A DNA stretch of 64,000 nucleotides from Euclidia mi (GCA_944739405.2 OX123185.2:10909840-10973839); one strand, 5' to 3'; shown: positions 47,395 to 58,486, counted from the stretch's first letter. Translations and numbers: made by a program. Notes: a model not told the origin generated them from the letters alone.

Positions 47395-47575
47395 CTTTCT
47401 GTCGAACTCTCACTGCTGAGTACCGTGAATGTCCCAAACTCGATCCGGCTTATCGTGTTTTAGGTCTATCTTTCTTTCTATCCACTTTCTCATTTTCAAT
47501 ACTTTCTCCAGGTTTTTATTGCGTTTTCTGACAATATGTCCAAAGTATTGGCGTATTCTCTCTAGACATAAACTG
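47395..47575 (-). pseudogene. Endonuclease-RT LINE C-terminal scrap
   Basis: The minus strand reads RIRQYFGHIVRKRNKNLEKV and then a diverged continuation to a stop. It resembles the GH(I/V).R block before the C-terminus of RTE-like LINE proteins. Confidence 0.5.
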
Positions 47576-47872
47576 GAGTCAGTGTTTTATCTTCAATTCG
47601 TTAATTATTCGTTATTATTTCGTCATGTCCTAATCTTAAGAATGTTGTGCATGTCTCTAATTATTGGTGTAGGCATAAAACGTTGTCTAATTTGTGTAAT
47701 TTTGTAATAGTTTATATTTATTCTGTTCACATGCCTTTGTAATAAATATAAAATTCGTTGGTTTCGATGGTCGACATGGGTAAACGCAAAATGCGTAGTC
47801 AGCAAAACATTTCCCAATCATCGATCAGTTTTCTGATGGTTGCTTTTGGGGTCAAAAATTCGGCCCTTTACA

Positions 47873-47983
47873 GAAACAGTTATCCCATAAAAACAATACT
47901 CTTGTCAAAAATACCAAGTCTCGCGACCGTAAAAAGTTGTGAGATCCATGTAATACCAAGTCGGTTAATTAAAGATCTTTAGG
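47873..47983. repeat. Segment duplicated at 51042-51138
   Basis: tcccataaaaacaatact and gttgtgagatccatgtaata occur in both places, in the same orientation, 3.2 kb apart, with a few indels. Confidence 0.7.
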
Positions 47984-48779
47984 CCGGTGTTCACCCACAC
48001 TCTAACAGATTTTTAAATTTGTAACCAACTGTTTAGTTCAACTTTCATGTTCACCACACCTTATGTCAGTTAAAATGCTAAATCGGGCGGTTATTTTAAC
48101 CGAGCCTCGCATGTTTAACGCGTTTAAACGTTGGTTATCGCTGTCAATGTGACATTTTGTTTAGTAGTTAAATTTATTTGTCAACAGAACAGTTTCATAT
48201 AAAGACAAAATGATGTCCACATTTAATTTTATAATCGATGGTGAATATAATCAAAATATTTCTTTCGTTAAGGCTCAAATTGCTGGTACGGTTCCTATCA
48301 GCCATTTTTTACTAATGTTCCTTATGAAATCAGAAAGTAATCGTTTGATGTGCACAGCGATGACGTTTCACGTTTTAAAACCTCTTTTGAAATGGTTAGT
48401 TATAGCATTTCTACACAATAAACAATAATAATGACAAATGTCATAAAATTAATCCTGCCAAAAGATGTCGTGATACTCCTAAAAAGAAAAGTAACAAAAA
48501 GTACAACGTCTGAACGTGACTGCATTATAATTTTATACGATTGTTTAAAAGAGTTATACAAGTAAACGTCATTTGATGTTGTAATGGTACATTTTCATTT
48601 GGCAATGTTACATTTCTCACTCATTTCATTCAAAAACGTCAGGTTTTCTAACCGGCACCCAAACGACACTGGTGAACAGTAAAAAAACGATCTCTGTTTA
48701 TCTTGATGTTTAACTTTTAACGGTTGTTTTTGCAATCGCCGGTTATATGATTGTCGGTGAACTTGGGTCTGTGCTTGGC

Positions 48780-48880
48780 CATAGTAGCGCGGGCAGACCG
48801 CGCGCGGGCCGCGCGCGGCGCCGCGCTCGTCTTCATGTGTCCGTAGTGGCGCGTTTGCGGGTGCGGTGTACAGTGTTTGT
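48780..48880. repeat. G+C-rich block, gcgcg-rich
   Basis: ccgcgcgcgggccgcgcgcg stands out from A+T-rich flanks. It carries tgtccgtagtggcgcg, related to the tactacggacac blocks at 50750-50975. Confidence 0.5.
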
Positions 48881-48999
48881 CAAATTTGATATTCTGTGAC
48901 GGATCGCGGCTAGATTAATATGAGTTTTCAGTTAGATGACGTTAACACTCACCATAGTAACATTCTGTCAATAGTTCGCCAAATTCGCAACTAACTATT

Positions 49000-49075
49000 A
49001 ACAAGGCTATAGCCGTGCGGATAATACAACCGCCTCACGGTCTGAGGGCGTGGGTTCAAATCACATTTATAACTG
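49000..49075 (+). repeat. tRNA-like SINE head
   Basis: ctatagccgtgcggataata resembles an A-box arm and gtgggttcaaatcac a B box. Sequence around it does not form a full cloverleaf by eye. Confidence 0.45.
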
Positions 49076-49793
49076 TTTTGAGAATTTTGGTTTCTATGAA
49101 ATTTGGAAAATATTTATGAATATTTGGTTAATATTTAAAATAGAAAAATATTTTTAATAAAAATTGGAAAATTCTAGTAACTTCAGGAACGAATAGAAGG
49201 GGCATTCGAAATAACATAATAACATTCAAATAAAACTAGTAAGAATTTATATAGATACTTTGCATTTTTCAAGTTCATCGTCATTATATAATAGGTACTA
49301 GCTTTTGCTCGCGGCTTCGCGTGCGTTGAAGTCGGGATAACATAAATTTACTTTCAGTCTCAAGTTGTGTGAGAGTCCTGATTCGTCTAAAGAGTTCAGA
49401 AACTCTATAGAGTACAAAGTAATCCGGTCAGTATCACATTATCATTCATTATATGTACCGAATATATATTATCTATAAACACTTTCGCATTTATAATATT
49501 AGTAGAGAAAATCGTTTCAGCCGTTTAAGCGTAGTCTATAATTATTAGTTTATATGCGCGAATAATGTTATCACCGTGCACGATATAACAATATGTATGA
49601 TGTGAAAGTACTGACAAATATACTATATTATTATAGATAGCACATGCGCAGCACTCAACTTACAACGCATGCGTTCTTACTTCTAAGAGGTAAATTTGTG
49701 CCGTAGGTACCAACTTCTACCCTCCCTAAATTTCCTCCTAGTTTGATTTTTGCAACTTATACTTTGAACATTGTAAATGAAATATTGCAGTAT

Positions 49794-49852
49794 AAGAGAC
49801 CCCATGTGCCATTGTGATGTATAAGAGATCACAATGCCACATGGGGTCTCTT
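49794..49852. repeat. 25-bp-arm palindrome
   Basis: Arms 49794-49818 and 49828-49852 (aagagaccccatgtg...) match at 24 of 25 positions around a 9-nt loop. Confidence 0.9.
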
Positions 49853-50749
49853 GCGATAACTGTCACCCACATCGGCGAAGCCGTGGGCCGACGCTAGTCT
49901 GTAAAATCAAAGTATCGATACAATTATAACGTCACTACGATTATCAATACAATCTTTATACTATGAACGAGATCTCAAAGTTTCAAGAAGTACTATTTCA
50001 TTTTGATGGGTAATGTATGGCCATGGTCATAAATGGAAGACTCTTTTAGAGATGATCTTGCGATTGTATGCCTCCATCTATTAAGTTATATAAAACGTCA
50101 CATCTAATTAATTATTTTGTCGCACCATAGTAAATTACATTTGTCTCGTTTTCACTCGCGATAATTGAAAGTATTGAAACATGCCATCTTCTGTGAGGAC
50201 TCATTGTAATGTTGTGTGATATCGCAATATGGAGTTATCCACGAGTGCGTTAGTGTGTCATTTCTGAAAATTTACTGATATATAAATAACCTGTCTTTAG
50301 GGTTCCGTAGCCGTAGGTTTTAAACTGAACCCCTGATAGATTCGCCATGTCTGTCTGTCTATCCGTTCCTATGTCACAGCCACTTTATGCCGAAACTATT
50401 AAGACTACAAATTTCAAAATTAGTACCTAAGTAGATGTATTCTGTGAACCGGTTTACGATTGACATACAAAAAAGATCTATCTTGTACTAGCGGGGTGCC
50501 CATGGAGATTTTTAAATTTAAATTTTGCTTCCCAAAACCCTTGGTGCTCAATATCAATAAACAACATCGATTTATACAAACACTAAGGAAAGCAAAGTTA
50601 TTTTTGCAGGCGAAAAATTGATAGTGATATTTGGCTAGGGGGTGTGATGCTTATGTTAAGTGAATCCCTCTACTACGTTAACCTTGATGAGCGAGTTCGA
50701 CTCGCACTTGATTTAATAATTACTCATAATATCATTGCTCATAAAAGTT

Positions 50750-50975
50750 TGAGATCCGCACGCTCCGCATTGTTTCCCGCTTGCCGCCCGCGCATTTACT
50801 ACGGACACTTGTATGAAAGTTCTATGGTTTGAGTTGCCCGCGTGCTCCCCGCGCTGCTGCACCGCTCGCCGCGCCCGCTCTCCACTACGGACACTCCTAT
50901 AGAGCTCCATATGTTTGAGTTTCCCGCGTCGCGCCCGCACCCGCGCCCGCCTTTCACTGTGGCCGAGCACTTAAT
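50750..50975. repeat. G+C-rich tandem-like block
   Basis: Two successive units share ctacggacact followed by a tatg(g/t)tttgag string and gcccgcg runs. Non-coding. Confidence 0.5.
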
Positions 50976-51200
50976 GTTTTAAATATATAGATTGACTCTG
51001 CCATCGCATGAAAACACAATATATCTCATAAATAATACATATATCCCATAAAAACAATACTTGTCAAAAATAGTTTCGCGACCGTAAAAAGTTGTGAGAT
51101 CCATGTAATACCAAGTCGGTTAATTAAAAATCTTTAATGTTTTAAATAAATAGATTGACTCGGCCATCGCATGAAAACACAATATATCTCATAAGTAATA
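50971..51200. repeat. Duplicated insertion flanked by 66-bp direct repeats
   Basis: aatgttttaaatatatagat...ctcataa occurs at 50971-51036 and again at 51128-51195. Between them lies a second copy of 47873-47983. Confidence 0.7.
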
Positions 51201-52139
51201 CTTACATAAATAAATTAGATTGTTTAATGCCGCCAAACAGCGAATTTACTAAGTATAAAAAGCAAAAATACCCATAAGGCTTACCAAATTAAACTACGGA
51301 AACCTACTGCGCATGTGGCCCGATACACTCTTGACCAGTTACACGCACTTAATGTCGCATAATATTAATGAAATCTTATCTGTTCGTAGTTATGTTAAGC
51401 TAATAAAAATGGAAATATATCGTTAAAATTAACACGACTGGTTATTTTAATTGGAGATAACAATGAAGGCACAAACGTAATAGCTAAAATATACATAATT
51501 ATTTTTTTTAAAGTTATTCAAGCATAATTATATTCAAGTACAAACGTGTTTGTAATAAATTCTACACAAGACGTTTTCATCACGTTTAAAAAGTTGTTAG
51601 TGGTATCGGATTGATGATTCAACTTAACTTTATAATTGAGAATGTTTTGTTGTACATCGATGTAGGTCTATGTATATGAAATAACATGGATAGTCTAAAC
51701 GCAGTTACAGATGACGTATGCTAATTCATCTTTCGAAACATCTATTCTATATATATAAAATTAGATTGAAGTATTAAAAATAAATAAGATTTTTAACTGC
51801 ATATAGTTAGATGGAGATAGAGGAATTCGTAAGGCAGTGCTGTTATCGAGATACTGAAAATAATGCGAGTTAATCGCGGGAAACTGCTAGTACATTATAA
51901 AGCTGATGAGTCTGTTTGTTTAAACGTATTAATCTTTAGAACTTATAGTGCCGGACGGATTTGCATTTTTTATTAATCACGTGAATATTAAGGGAAGGCT
52001 TACATGATTTACTTATATATTATTAACATCACGCTTCGATCCTAAGGATCTCAAAGAAAGAAAGGAACATCAAAACTGCAAGCTAATTATTTAATGATTC
52101 TACATTTATCTTATTTTATTATTTATTTATTTATAGACT

Positions 52140-52370
52140 TAGGACTCAGGCCTGTAGGCAGAGGTGTAATATTACACCCACATTTCGCCATGTTTTTTAG
52201 GTCCCACGTAATAGGGGGCGAGCCTATTGCCGTTACCGGGCACATCACCAGACTCCGTGCTGCTACTGAGAATTTGGAAAAACACAGTAACGCTGCCCGA
52301 CCCGGGAATCGAACCCGGGACCTCCGATCAGCAGTCGCATACGCTATCCACTGAACCACGGAGGCAGTGT
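52140..52370 (-). repeat. SINE family 1 (minus), well preserved
   Basis: Reads tail to head on the plus strand: ctgtaggcagaggtgtaa, gggggcgagcctattgcc, the complement of the B box in gggaatcgaacccggg, and tccactgaaccacggagg. Confidence 0.75.
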
Positions 52371-52447
52371 TATTTATTTTATTATCTTTAAATGGATGGA
52401 TCTGGTGAATTTTGTGTAAATTACTTACCCACATGATATTTTTATGT

Positions 52448-53005
52448 AATAGGAGGCAAACGAGCAGACGGATCACCTGATGGTACACGATTATCGTCCA
52501 GGGCTTGAAACCGGTTTCAAAAATACCGGTATGATAGAGATTTTTAGGGGTTTTTATGATAGGTTTCGTTCAGAGTGTATTTGCGATGAGAGCGCTTCAA
52601 AAAACTAAATAAACCGGTTTAATCCAAAACCGCGAACGATACCTACGACGCGGCGATGATGTAGACATAGGTATCGAAACATTGGTAGCGGAGACATCGA
52701 AGAAAGATGGAAAAACCCCCGTAATCCGGTTTATTGATACAAAACCCTTTTAATTTTGCTCTATAAGAATACCAGTATTTTTGAGGTTAAGGTAGAGTCA
52801 AATCTTAATAAAACGCTCCCCATGTAGATGTGGTTAAAAATTAACCGGTAAACAAGCCCTGTTATCGTCCATAGAAACAACCAACACCAGAGGAATCACG
52901 CACGTTGCCGCCCTTTGGCATGGAAAAGGAAAGGGAGGAAAAACGAGATTAGGAAGAAGGAAAGGCGGATGGGTCCTCCGATACTCTCAAAATATAAAAG
53001 TAGTA
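52448..53005 (-). repeat. CR1/Zenon-like 3' end split by a hAT-type MITE
   Basis: taggaggcaaacgagcagac and cggatcacctgatggtac lie left of the insert. ccatagaaacaaccaacacc and gggtcctccgatactctc lie right of it. Confidence 0.65.
52491..52869. mobile_element. hAT-type MITE with 8-bp target duplication
   Basis: The 363-bp element 52499-52861 starts cagggcttg and ends caagccctg, with further inner pairing of aaaccggttt-type strings. It is flanked by an exact 8-bp duplication ttatcgtc (52491-52498 and 52862-52869). CAGGG ends and 8-bp duplications are hAT hallmarks. No transposase. Confidence 0.88.
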
Positions 53006-53441
53006 ATGCGAAGCCAGGAAGGGTCATCACCTGCTTTAGTTAATTTTCGTTTTACAATAAATTATTACATTGTTGTTATTACGCAATTCATCCACATATT
53101 TTATACAATTTCTTTTTGCAATCCATATGCTCCCAATTAGCCTGGCTGCAACGCAATGGCCGCCGTTAATTCAATGTGGGACGACATAACTCCGGCAGGT
53201 AAAAGTATTACCTCTAAACAATATTAGCTACGTGAGGCGAATGCGACAAAGATTGGCTTGGTGAAAACGTACCACTTTGTAGTTGGGACACACACACGGA
53301 CCGACGGACGTTATTCAACTTTACAAATATCTAGCCTTGGCTTCTGTGCTCAAGTAAGCTCAGATGCCGAAAACAGTGTACGCAATTTAGCGAATTAGGT
53401 GAAAGAGTCGAAATTAAAGCTTAAACTTGATCGATTCTAAC

Positions 53442-53958
53442 TGGTATGGCGTGGTGCCGAAACCAAAATAGGGTTCTAGGCGACTTGGGAAGGATTAATG
53501 GACTGTATAGAGAGGATAGCGGTTCTTAGCCGCCTAGGAGGGAATCAGGGAAGAGGAGATGGTTGCGGAAGGAGGTGATTGAGTGGGCATAGGATACTTC
53601 AAGGATGGAAGGCACCTACCTTATTCAGCCTTCTTCGTTTCTTGTCCTCCTGGTGGTTTCGCGATGCAGCTGCTTGTTTTCACTAGCACTCACGAGCGGG
53701 TTTTCCTTGGTGGAAGCGGTAAATCACCTACAGCGGCGCGGCGCGGAGCGGTATCGAGACGGCGTTCTTAGCGAGCGGAATGTTCGAGACTGTTCGTCGC
53801 GTTCACGATCGCGGCGACGAAATCAGGCGCAAGGCAGTGCCTCTTCCAGGGAGAGGGATAGAGCGGGACGGAAATATGATATCGTTCGCACTAGACAAGC
53901 GTGGAACGATTCATGTTGATGCGATTAGTTGTAGATAGGAAGGTAGATGGCGCTATCA
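53442..53958 (-). repeat. 3' LTR of BEL/Pao element
   Basis: 515 of 517 positions match 57898-58414. One difference lies in ctgcttgttttc versus ctgcttcttttc, the other at the third base of the minus-strand start. Small open frames in it repeat in the other LTR and are not genes. Confidence 0.9.
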
Positions 53959-54172
53959 TATCCCCCCGGCCCTAAAGGGTTGCCTTTAAAGAAAATAGAA
54001 TTGAACTTAGCTACGTTGGGTGTACTACCGCATAACCCATCAATAGGCTAAGACAGCGATATGACAATAAATTAATCTAAATTAACTTTAGCGAAAACTA
54101 CAAACGCAATAATAGCGAAAACTACTAACTAAATACTTAAACTAAGAGGTAGGTCCAACCTCAGGCTAGATC

Positions 54173-55229
54173 TCACTGAGTTGGAAGCGGACGCGAGTTG
54201 ATCAATGCCTCGACTTGTGCAAGGACAGTTAAAGGCTCTTCGTAAGAGAGGATCTGCTGACCTATAACTTTGAAGAGATGCGTTTTACTTACTTTGACCA
54301 GGCTTGCCCAACATCCACCGAAATGTGGTGATGCTGGTGGAATAAACTTCCAGTCAATATGATCTATGGAGAGTTCTTCCTGAAGACGAGTATGATAACC
54401 CGCGACGTGATTGAAACAAGTAGCGGCAACAAGTTCAATCAATTTACTAACGCGGTTGGCGACAAAGTCTGCCAGCGGTGAGGAGAAGAATAAATCTAAG
54501 CGAGCACTACCTTGGAGTCGGAAAATGCGTATATTTATTAATAGAGTAGTGGGGCCAAACTGTGTCTTGAACCCAGTCTCGCAACCGAAATAGTTTTAAC
54601 AGGCGAGACCTTAGACTTGGCACAAACTAACTGCACCGAGTAGTTAGAACCAATGCGGACTTGCAGATATACGACTCCGCCGTAAGCACGTTCGCTGTCG
54701 TCAGCGAAACCTATTAAGTTGACGGTACATCCATCTACCAACCCAAGATGACGCGGAATAAACTTGATTGAGCGCGGTAAGCTCAATACAAAACTGGCCC
54801 CAAGCGGCGACAATATGGTCAGGGGGTGTTGCATCCCACTCACACTTTGATAGCCAAAGCTCCTTGATCAAGAGCTTGGCGTACAAAATTGTGGGAGCCA
54901 CAAACCCATTATGTCCCATAGTCGAGCCACTGTGGACAGCATAGTGCGCTTGGCTCACTTATCATCTGGTGGTGAGACGTCAAACCGAAAACTATCACAG
55001 GATTTGTCCCAGCGTAAACCGAGAACCTTATGCGGTACAGACTTCTCAAACTCAATGTCTGGAGAAGCTTTATGAGAATCTGGTATGCGTGCGAGAACCT
55101 CCTAAGAGTTGCTTGTCCATTTGACAAGATCAAACTGGCCTCGCTTGAAAAGCTGAATAAGCTCTTCACAAAGCGAAATTGCTAGCGGAGCGGGTATGAC
55201 ATTACAGGCAATGTCATCTATATACAAAG
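54173..55229 (-). pseudogene. BEL/Pao pol remnants (RT end, RNase H, integrase C-terminal)
   Basis: The minus-strand frame begins abruptly at the RT catalytic box (YIDD codons at 55213-55224), then CEELIQLFKRGQFDLVKW. Stops follow near 55100 and 54960 with frame changes. Next comes a palm/RNase H-like piece with CTVNLIGFADDSERAYGGVV (54843-54538). Last is an integrase C-terminal piece with WKFIPPASPHFGGCWASLVK and EALINSRPLPT (54442-54173). The zinc and catalytic core of integrase was not found. Confidence 0.8.
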
Positions 55230-55232
55230 TGG

Positions 55233-55548
55233 AAGTGTAGTATAGTATAGTGTAGCGTAGCGTAGCTTAGCATAGCGTAGCATAGCGCAGCATAGCGCAG
55301 CATAGCGCAGCATGGCGCAGCATAGCGCAGCATGGCGCAGCATAGCGCTGCATGGCGCAGCATAGCGCAGCATGGCGCAGCATATCGCAGCATGGCGCAG
55401 CAAAGCGCAGCATGGCGCAGCATGGCTAAGCATGGCGCAGCATAGCGCAGCATAGCGCAGCATGGCGCAGCATGGCGCAGCAAAGTGCAGCATGGCGCAG
55501 CATAGCGCAGCATGGCGCAGCATAGCGCAGCATAGCATAGCATAGCTA
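55233..55548. repeat. 10-bp minisatellite at the BEL RT break
   Basis: About 31 units of agcatggcgc/agcatagcgc, degrading at the left into tagcgtagc. It fills exactly the gap between the end of the gag-protease frame (55550) and the YIDD box (55224), where 5' RT sequence should be. Confidence 0.92.
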
Positions 55549-55549
55549 A

Positions 55550-57571
55550 TTAGTGCTTTATCTTACACACAGTTTTAGCACCCACCTTGATCTCTTGAAG
55601 AGCAGAACAACAACAAGACGTAATACAATGAGAAGTATGTAACGTAGGTACGGTACCCATAATCACATACCCAAGTACCGTCTCAATAGCGGGCGGTAAA
55701 TCATATCGCTCACTACGAACTATGTTAGTTAGTAGCAAGTGCGGAAATATTGAAGCTCCGATCAAAAGATCAATGCCTGCCGGATTCGCAAACTCCGCGT
55801 CGGCTAACGGCAATGATTCGAGATGAGTGAGTGATGCTACGTCTACATTAGCGTTCGGTAATGCGTCCGTGATACGCTCCACGATAAGCGAAGAAATGTT
55901 AAAATTAATATTCCTATCAAAACGCGAATGTATTTTAATATCTACGGAACCCTTGCAATGCTTTTCTGATCCGCCTATCCCTTTGACGGTTGAGTTAGTA
56001 TTTTTAAAGTTATTCCATAATCCGAGGCGTTTGAAGCATTCCGATGTTATTAGATTGGTCTGAGATGCGCTATCTAGCAGACAACGTACCATGTGCGGCG
56101 ACCCATTAACATCATATACGATAACTTGCGCTGTCGCTAACAGTACCGTCTTAGACGCCGTACTCTGCGTTTTGGCCCTGCGCGGATCATTATAGATGCG
56201 CGAGTGCCGTCCTCGCGTGCGCGTCGCCCGCGCAATGGATGTCATACACAACGATACTTCTTCGCCCTCAGACGCGGAAGGCGCAGCTACCGTGTTCTGC
56301 ACTTGCGACGTACTCGTAAGTGTGTCAAGGTTAGCGGCTTGACTTGACAACCGGTTATTTTTATCATAATGTAACAGTGTATGATGTTTTTGTTTACACG
56401 TGCGACATCTCGTTCTACTGGAACAATTACTCGTTTTATGTTTTATGCTTAAGCAATTAATGCAAGCTTTGTTATCTTTTACGCTTTTAAAACGAGCAAT
56501 TGGATTTAAATCATTAAAGGTGGGACACTTATAGTAATGGTCGTGCACTATATTACTGCACAGACACTTCTGTGAATTATTACTATTAGATTCCGAACAT
56601 GTTACGTAAGATTGTGGATTAGGGACTGAGTTATTATTACTATTTCGCGATTTATTCAACCTTTGTTTGTTGTTGTTAGTGTTAGACGGGCCAGGTGAAC
56701 CAGACTGCGTATTATGAAATATTCGACACTGATCTTTGATGAACGAAATAAAACTATCTAGTGTAGGTATTTTATTATTGCGTTCCGTCATCTCGAATGC
56801 GCGAATTGTATCAGTGTCAAACTTTTTTAAAGCGAGTTGAAGCAACATAAAGTCGGAAAGATCTTCTAATTTTAAATTCCTAAGAGAATTATCAATAAAC
56901 AGCTGGAAATTCGAGACAGACGCGTTGCTGGACAGTTTGAGATTTAAAGCTTGGTCAAAGTACGTAGACGCTAGAACGCGCGTGTCTTGATATCTGTCAA
57001 GTAGTGACTGAAATATGACCTGATAATTCTCAGCACTGGGTGTGACACCTGCAAATACGGACTGGGCCTTCGGTGACAGTTTACCTATTAAATAGTACAA
57101 CCTGTCAGCATCTGTCAGAGAACCATTATCGTGCACTGTAGACTTAAAACTTGCATAGAATAACGGCCAATTTCGTATATCTCCGTCAAACGACATAATC
57201 TCGATTGGCGGTAATCTCGGTTTGCGGGCAACGGGCTCTGCTGAACATTTACCCTCCAATTGCGATTGTATACGCTTAATAATACAATAGAGATCTTCGA
57301 ATGCGGTATACGCCTGATAGTTCGGTTTTTCATCAGGATTGATAGAAAGTAATCTTGCGTTATAATCGTCTAACAACTTATGAAAATCTGTTCGAATACT
57401 ATCTACTGTTATACAATAACTGAGAAATGCTTCGCTATTGCTGTCAGACATAGATGCGGTTTTTGAGCATTCATATATGTTTTGGATGCGCTCAAATAAA
57501 ATATTGCGTTTTGCTTCTAAGATTGTCATCTCTTTGTCTTCCGACACGCGTGACTTCTTTTGTTGTGACAT
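55550..57571 (-). CDS. BEL/Pao Gag-protease polyprotein, 673 aa, open
   Basis: Retrotransposon structural protein that packages element RNA, fused to an aspartic protease. Starts at ATG 57571 and is open for 673 codons. Residues 118-290 hold the BEL-type gag core (IEIMSFDGDIRNWPLFYASF). Two zinc knuckles follow: C370-C373-H378-C383 and C389-C392-H396/H397-H401. A retroviral-type protease has its active site LLDSASQTNLIT at 498-509 (D500; Ser-Ala where Ser/Thr-Gly is usual). The end (KVGAKTVCKIKH) is likely where the protein ran into RT before the break; the stop lies just beside the minisatellite. Long asparagine/serine-rich linker at 290-335. Whether it still makes protein is unknown. Confidence 0.88.
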   Translation of the reverse strand: MSQQKKSRVSEDKEMTILEAKRNILFERIQNIYECSKTASMSDSNSEAFLSYCITVDSIRTDFHKLLDDYNARLLSINPDEKPNYQAYTAFEDLYCIIKRIQSQLEGKCSAEPVARKPRLPPIEIMSFDGDIRNWPLFYASFKSTVHDNGSLTDADRLYYLIGKLSPKAQSVFAGVTPSAENYQVIFQSLLDRYQDTRVLASTYFDQALNLKLSSNASVSNFQLFIDNSLRNLKLEDLSDFMLLQLALKKFDTDTIRAFEMTERNNKIPTLDSFISFIKDQCRIFHNTQSGSPGPSNTNNNKQRLNKSRNSNNNSVPNPQSYVTCSESNSNNSQKCLCSNIVHDHYYKCPTFNDLNPIARFKSVKDNKACINCLSIKHKTSNCSSRTRCRTCKQKHHTLLHYDKNNRLSSQAANLDTLTSTSQVQNTVAAPSASEGEEVSLCMTSIARATRTRGRHSRIYNDPRRAKTQSTASKTVLLATAQVIVYDVNGSPHMVRCLLDSASQTNLITSECFKRLGLWNNFKNTNSTVKGIGGSEKHCKGSVDIKIHSRFDRNINFNISSLIVERITDALPNANVDVASLTHLESLPLADAEFANPAGIDLLIGASIFPHLLLTNIVRSERYDLPPAIETVLGYVIMGTVPTLHTSHCITSCCCSALQEIKVGAKTVCKIKH

Positions 57572-57897
57572 GCTTACGTAAGTATAAGCTAATGAGAACG
57601 AAACAAAATAATAATATCTAATGTATCTATTATTTTACCTAAGTAGGCAACACTTTAGAGCTGAGGAAATAAAAGTTGATTGAAATATGAGATTTATAAG
57701 ACAACTATGATAGTTGCAGAAATAATAATTTAATAAGTAGGTAGCTACATAAAAGTTTACCTACTATTGCGGGCGGAAATAACCATGTGACGGTTATATG
57801 AATATATTAGGAGTATAGCTAGGTGCTATAACTGCCTAGGTATAGCGGTATAACGTATAAAACGTAAATGAATCCGACTCGTATGGATCAAAAAAAA

Positions 57898-58414
57898 TGG
57901 TATGGCGTGGTGCCGAAACCAAAATAGGGTTCTAGGCGACTTGGGAAGGATTAATGGACTGTATAGAGAGGATAGCGGTTCTTAGCCGCCTAGGAGGGAA
58001 TCAGGGAAGAGGAGATGGTTGCGGAAGGAGGTGATTGAGTGGGCATAGGATACTTCAAGGATGGAAGGCACCTACCTTATTCAGCCTTCTTCGTTTCTTG
58101 TCCTCCTGGTGGTTTCGCGATGCAGCTGCTTCTTTTCACTAGCACTCACGAGCGGGTTTTCCTTGGTGGAAGCGGTAAATCACCTACAGCGGCGCGGCGC
58201 GGAGCGGTATCGAGACGGCGTTCTTAGCGAGCGGAATGTTCGAGACTGTTCGTCGCGTTCACGATCGCGGCGACGAAATCAGGCGCAAGGCAGTGCCTCT
58301 TCCAGGGAGAGGGATAGAGCGGGACGGAAATATGATATCGTTCGCACTAGACAAGCGTGGAACGATTCATGTTGATGCGATTAGTTGTAGATAGGAAGGT
58401 AGATGGCGCTACCA
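57898..58414 (-). repeat. 5' LTR of BEL/Pao element
   Basis: Partner of 53442-53958. Carries the minus-strand start tggtagcgcc and end accatacca. Confidence 0.9.
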
Positions 58415-58439
58415 CTAACATTATATTTACTTTTAAAAG

Positions 58440-58486
58440 CCTGACCCATATGTTCTGCTTTCTGAAAGCAGAACATAGGGGTCAGG
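58440..58486. repeat. 23-bp-arm palindrome with 1-nt loop
   Basis: Arms 58440-58462 and 58464-58486 (tatgttctgctttc core) match at 22 of 23 positions. Lies 25 bp outside the BEL element. Confidence 0.9.

Larger units (their letters stand above)
47140..53436. other. Intergenic region upstream of P450-B
   Basis: No intact gene. About 47576-48780 and 51200-52135 hold nothing recognised; a 72-codon frame at 48210-48428 has no recognisable domain. Near 49300 and 50290 are short strings (gcttttgctcgcggcttcgc, agggttccgtagccgtagg) typical of dispersed insect repeats. Confidence 0.55.
53442..58414 (-). mobile_element. BEL/Pao LTR retrotransposon, recent but defective
   Basis: Two 517-bp LTRs (53442-53958 and 57898-58414) differ at two positions only. 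On the minus strand they begin TG and end CA, and the element is flanked by a 5-bp duplication ctaac (53437-53441 and 58415-58419). Minus-strand order: 5' LTR, gag-protease frame (57571-55550), a 10-bp minisatellite at the RT, then degenerate RT end, RNase H and integrase remnants (55229-54173), a ccggggggatatga polypurine-like tract, 3' LTR. At 4973 bp it is shorter than usual full BEL elements because the N-terminal RT and most of the integrase are missing. Confidence 0.92.

Noticed and set aside
48210..48428. 72-aa frame with hydrophobic end
   Set aside because: No domain recognised and no gene context; too short to support.
53583..53919. 62- and 104-aa frames repeated at 58039-58375
   Set aside because: They lie in the BEL LTRs and recur only because the LTRs are copies of each other.
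55214..55543. Cysteine/alanine/methionine-repeat proteins of about 109 aa
   Set aside because: Translations of the 10-bp minisatellite in different frames; no sign of a gene.
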